Shown: one piece after another, positions 63,811 through 64,000 of the stretch | How positions within the stretch are numbered: position 1 is the first letter of the stretch | How the letters are laid out: each line of letters begins with the position of its first letter | Assembly (NCBI GenBank): GCA_964017155.1 | Contig: OZ024861.1 | Location: forward strand, 51,915,309-51,979,308 | DNA: 64,000 nt | From: Oasisia sp. SBJ-2009 | Taxonomy: Eukaryota > Annelida > Polychaeta > Sabellida > Siboglinidae | Reading direction: 5' to 3' | Notes under the pieces: model-generated | The model's database searches: none | What the model was told of the DNA's origin: nothing | Seen by the model: the letters and a program-made list of their open reading frames with translations, nothing else | Made by a program: the position numbers and the translations under genes

Positions 63811-64000
63811 TCTAAGCGAATGCAATCAATCGACTGTTTAAACACTTCCACAGTTTATTGACGCCGAAAACATACTGATCAATGATCATGCAACATACAC
63901 ACTTGGAATACATCATGGTTGTAATGGAATAGATGCACAGTAGAAATAAAAAGCTGCTACTGCAAAACTAAAATATCAAAGATATGCAAAACCACACATT
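63811..64000. other. Nothing recognised
   Basis: AT-rich sequence to the window edge without a gene or repeat match. Confidence 0.5.

Overview
The window is eukaryotic genomic DNA from an animal. The evidence is intronless seven-transmembrane receptor genes with signal peptides and N-glycosylation sites, several non-LTR retrotransposons (RTE-like, CR1/L2-like, Jockey/CR1-like), a Gypsy-type LTR retrotransposon, THAP-domain exons with GT/AG-like splice signals, and very long (TA)n, (CA)n and tetranucleotide arrays. The mixture of repeats suggests a marine invertebrate, perhaps a mollusc or other lophotrochozoan. That is an impression from memory, not a demonstrated assignment.

The organising theme is a clustered family of class A (rhodopsin-like) GPCR genes that has been duplicated, inverted and broken many times. 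Three copies are intact single-exon genes: 20611-21960 (+), 46634-47992 (-) and 60153-61502 (+). At least seven more are pseudogenes or fragments: 1-182, 1697-2287, 2831-3873, about 22003-22200, 22413-23120, 25102-26127, 30427-31801 with its inverted partial copy 32915-33345. Each unit carries a shared upstream block of about 1-1.4 kb and a shared 3' flank. The receptors are orphan, with ligand unknown.

The spacers are mobile and fold-back DNA. A large inverted-repeat element (here called R) occurs five times (about 183-932, 12613-13825, 14040-18905, 43690-45690, 51275-59095) and holds tetranucleotide arrays that differ between copies. One R copy is interrupted by a 3.54-kb palindromic transposon (52454-55991, 3-bp GTT duplication) whose two arms each carry a decayed copy of the same PIN/FEN-like gene. 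The stretch 2831-13825 corresponds, in the same orientation, to about 46350-52450, plus two later LINE insertions (4887-6880 and 7877-11418). The segment 18180-20600 is the inverted equivalent of the same unit. A near-perfect palindrome lies at 31411-33304 with an interstitial telomere-like repeat in its loop.

Between 33580 and 46200 the receptor family is absent. This part holds a Gypsy element with 105-bp LTRs and an ATAAG duplication, two THAP-domain loci on the minus strand, a diverged R copy and mostly unassigned unique sequence. The right edge (62905-63810) is a fold-back element packed with AGGTCA half-sites. No tRNA, rRNA or CRISPR was seen.
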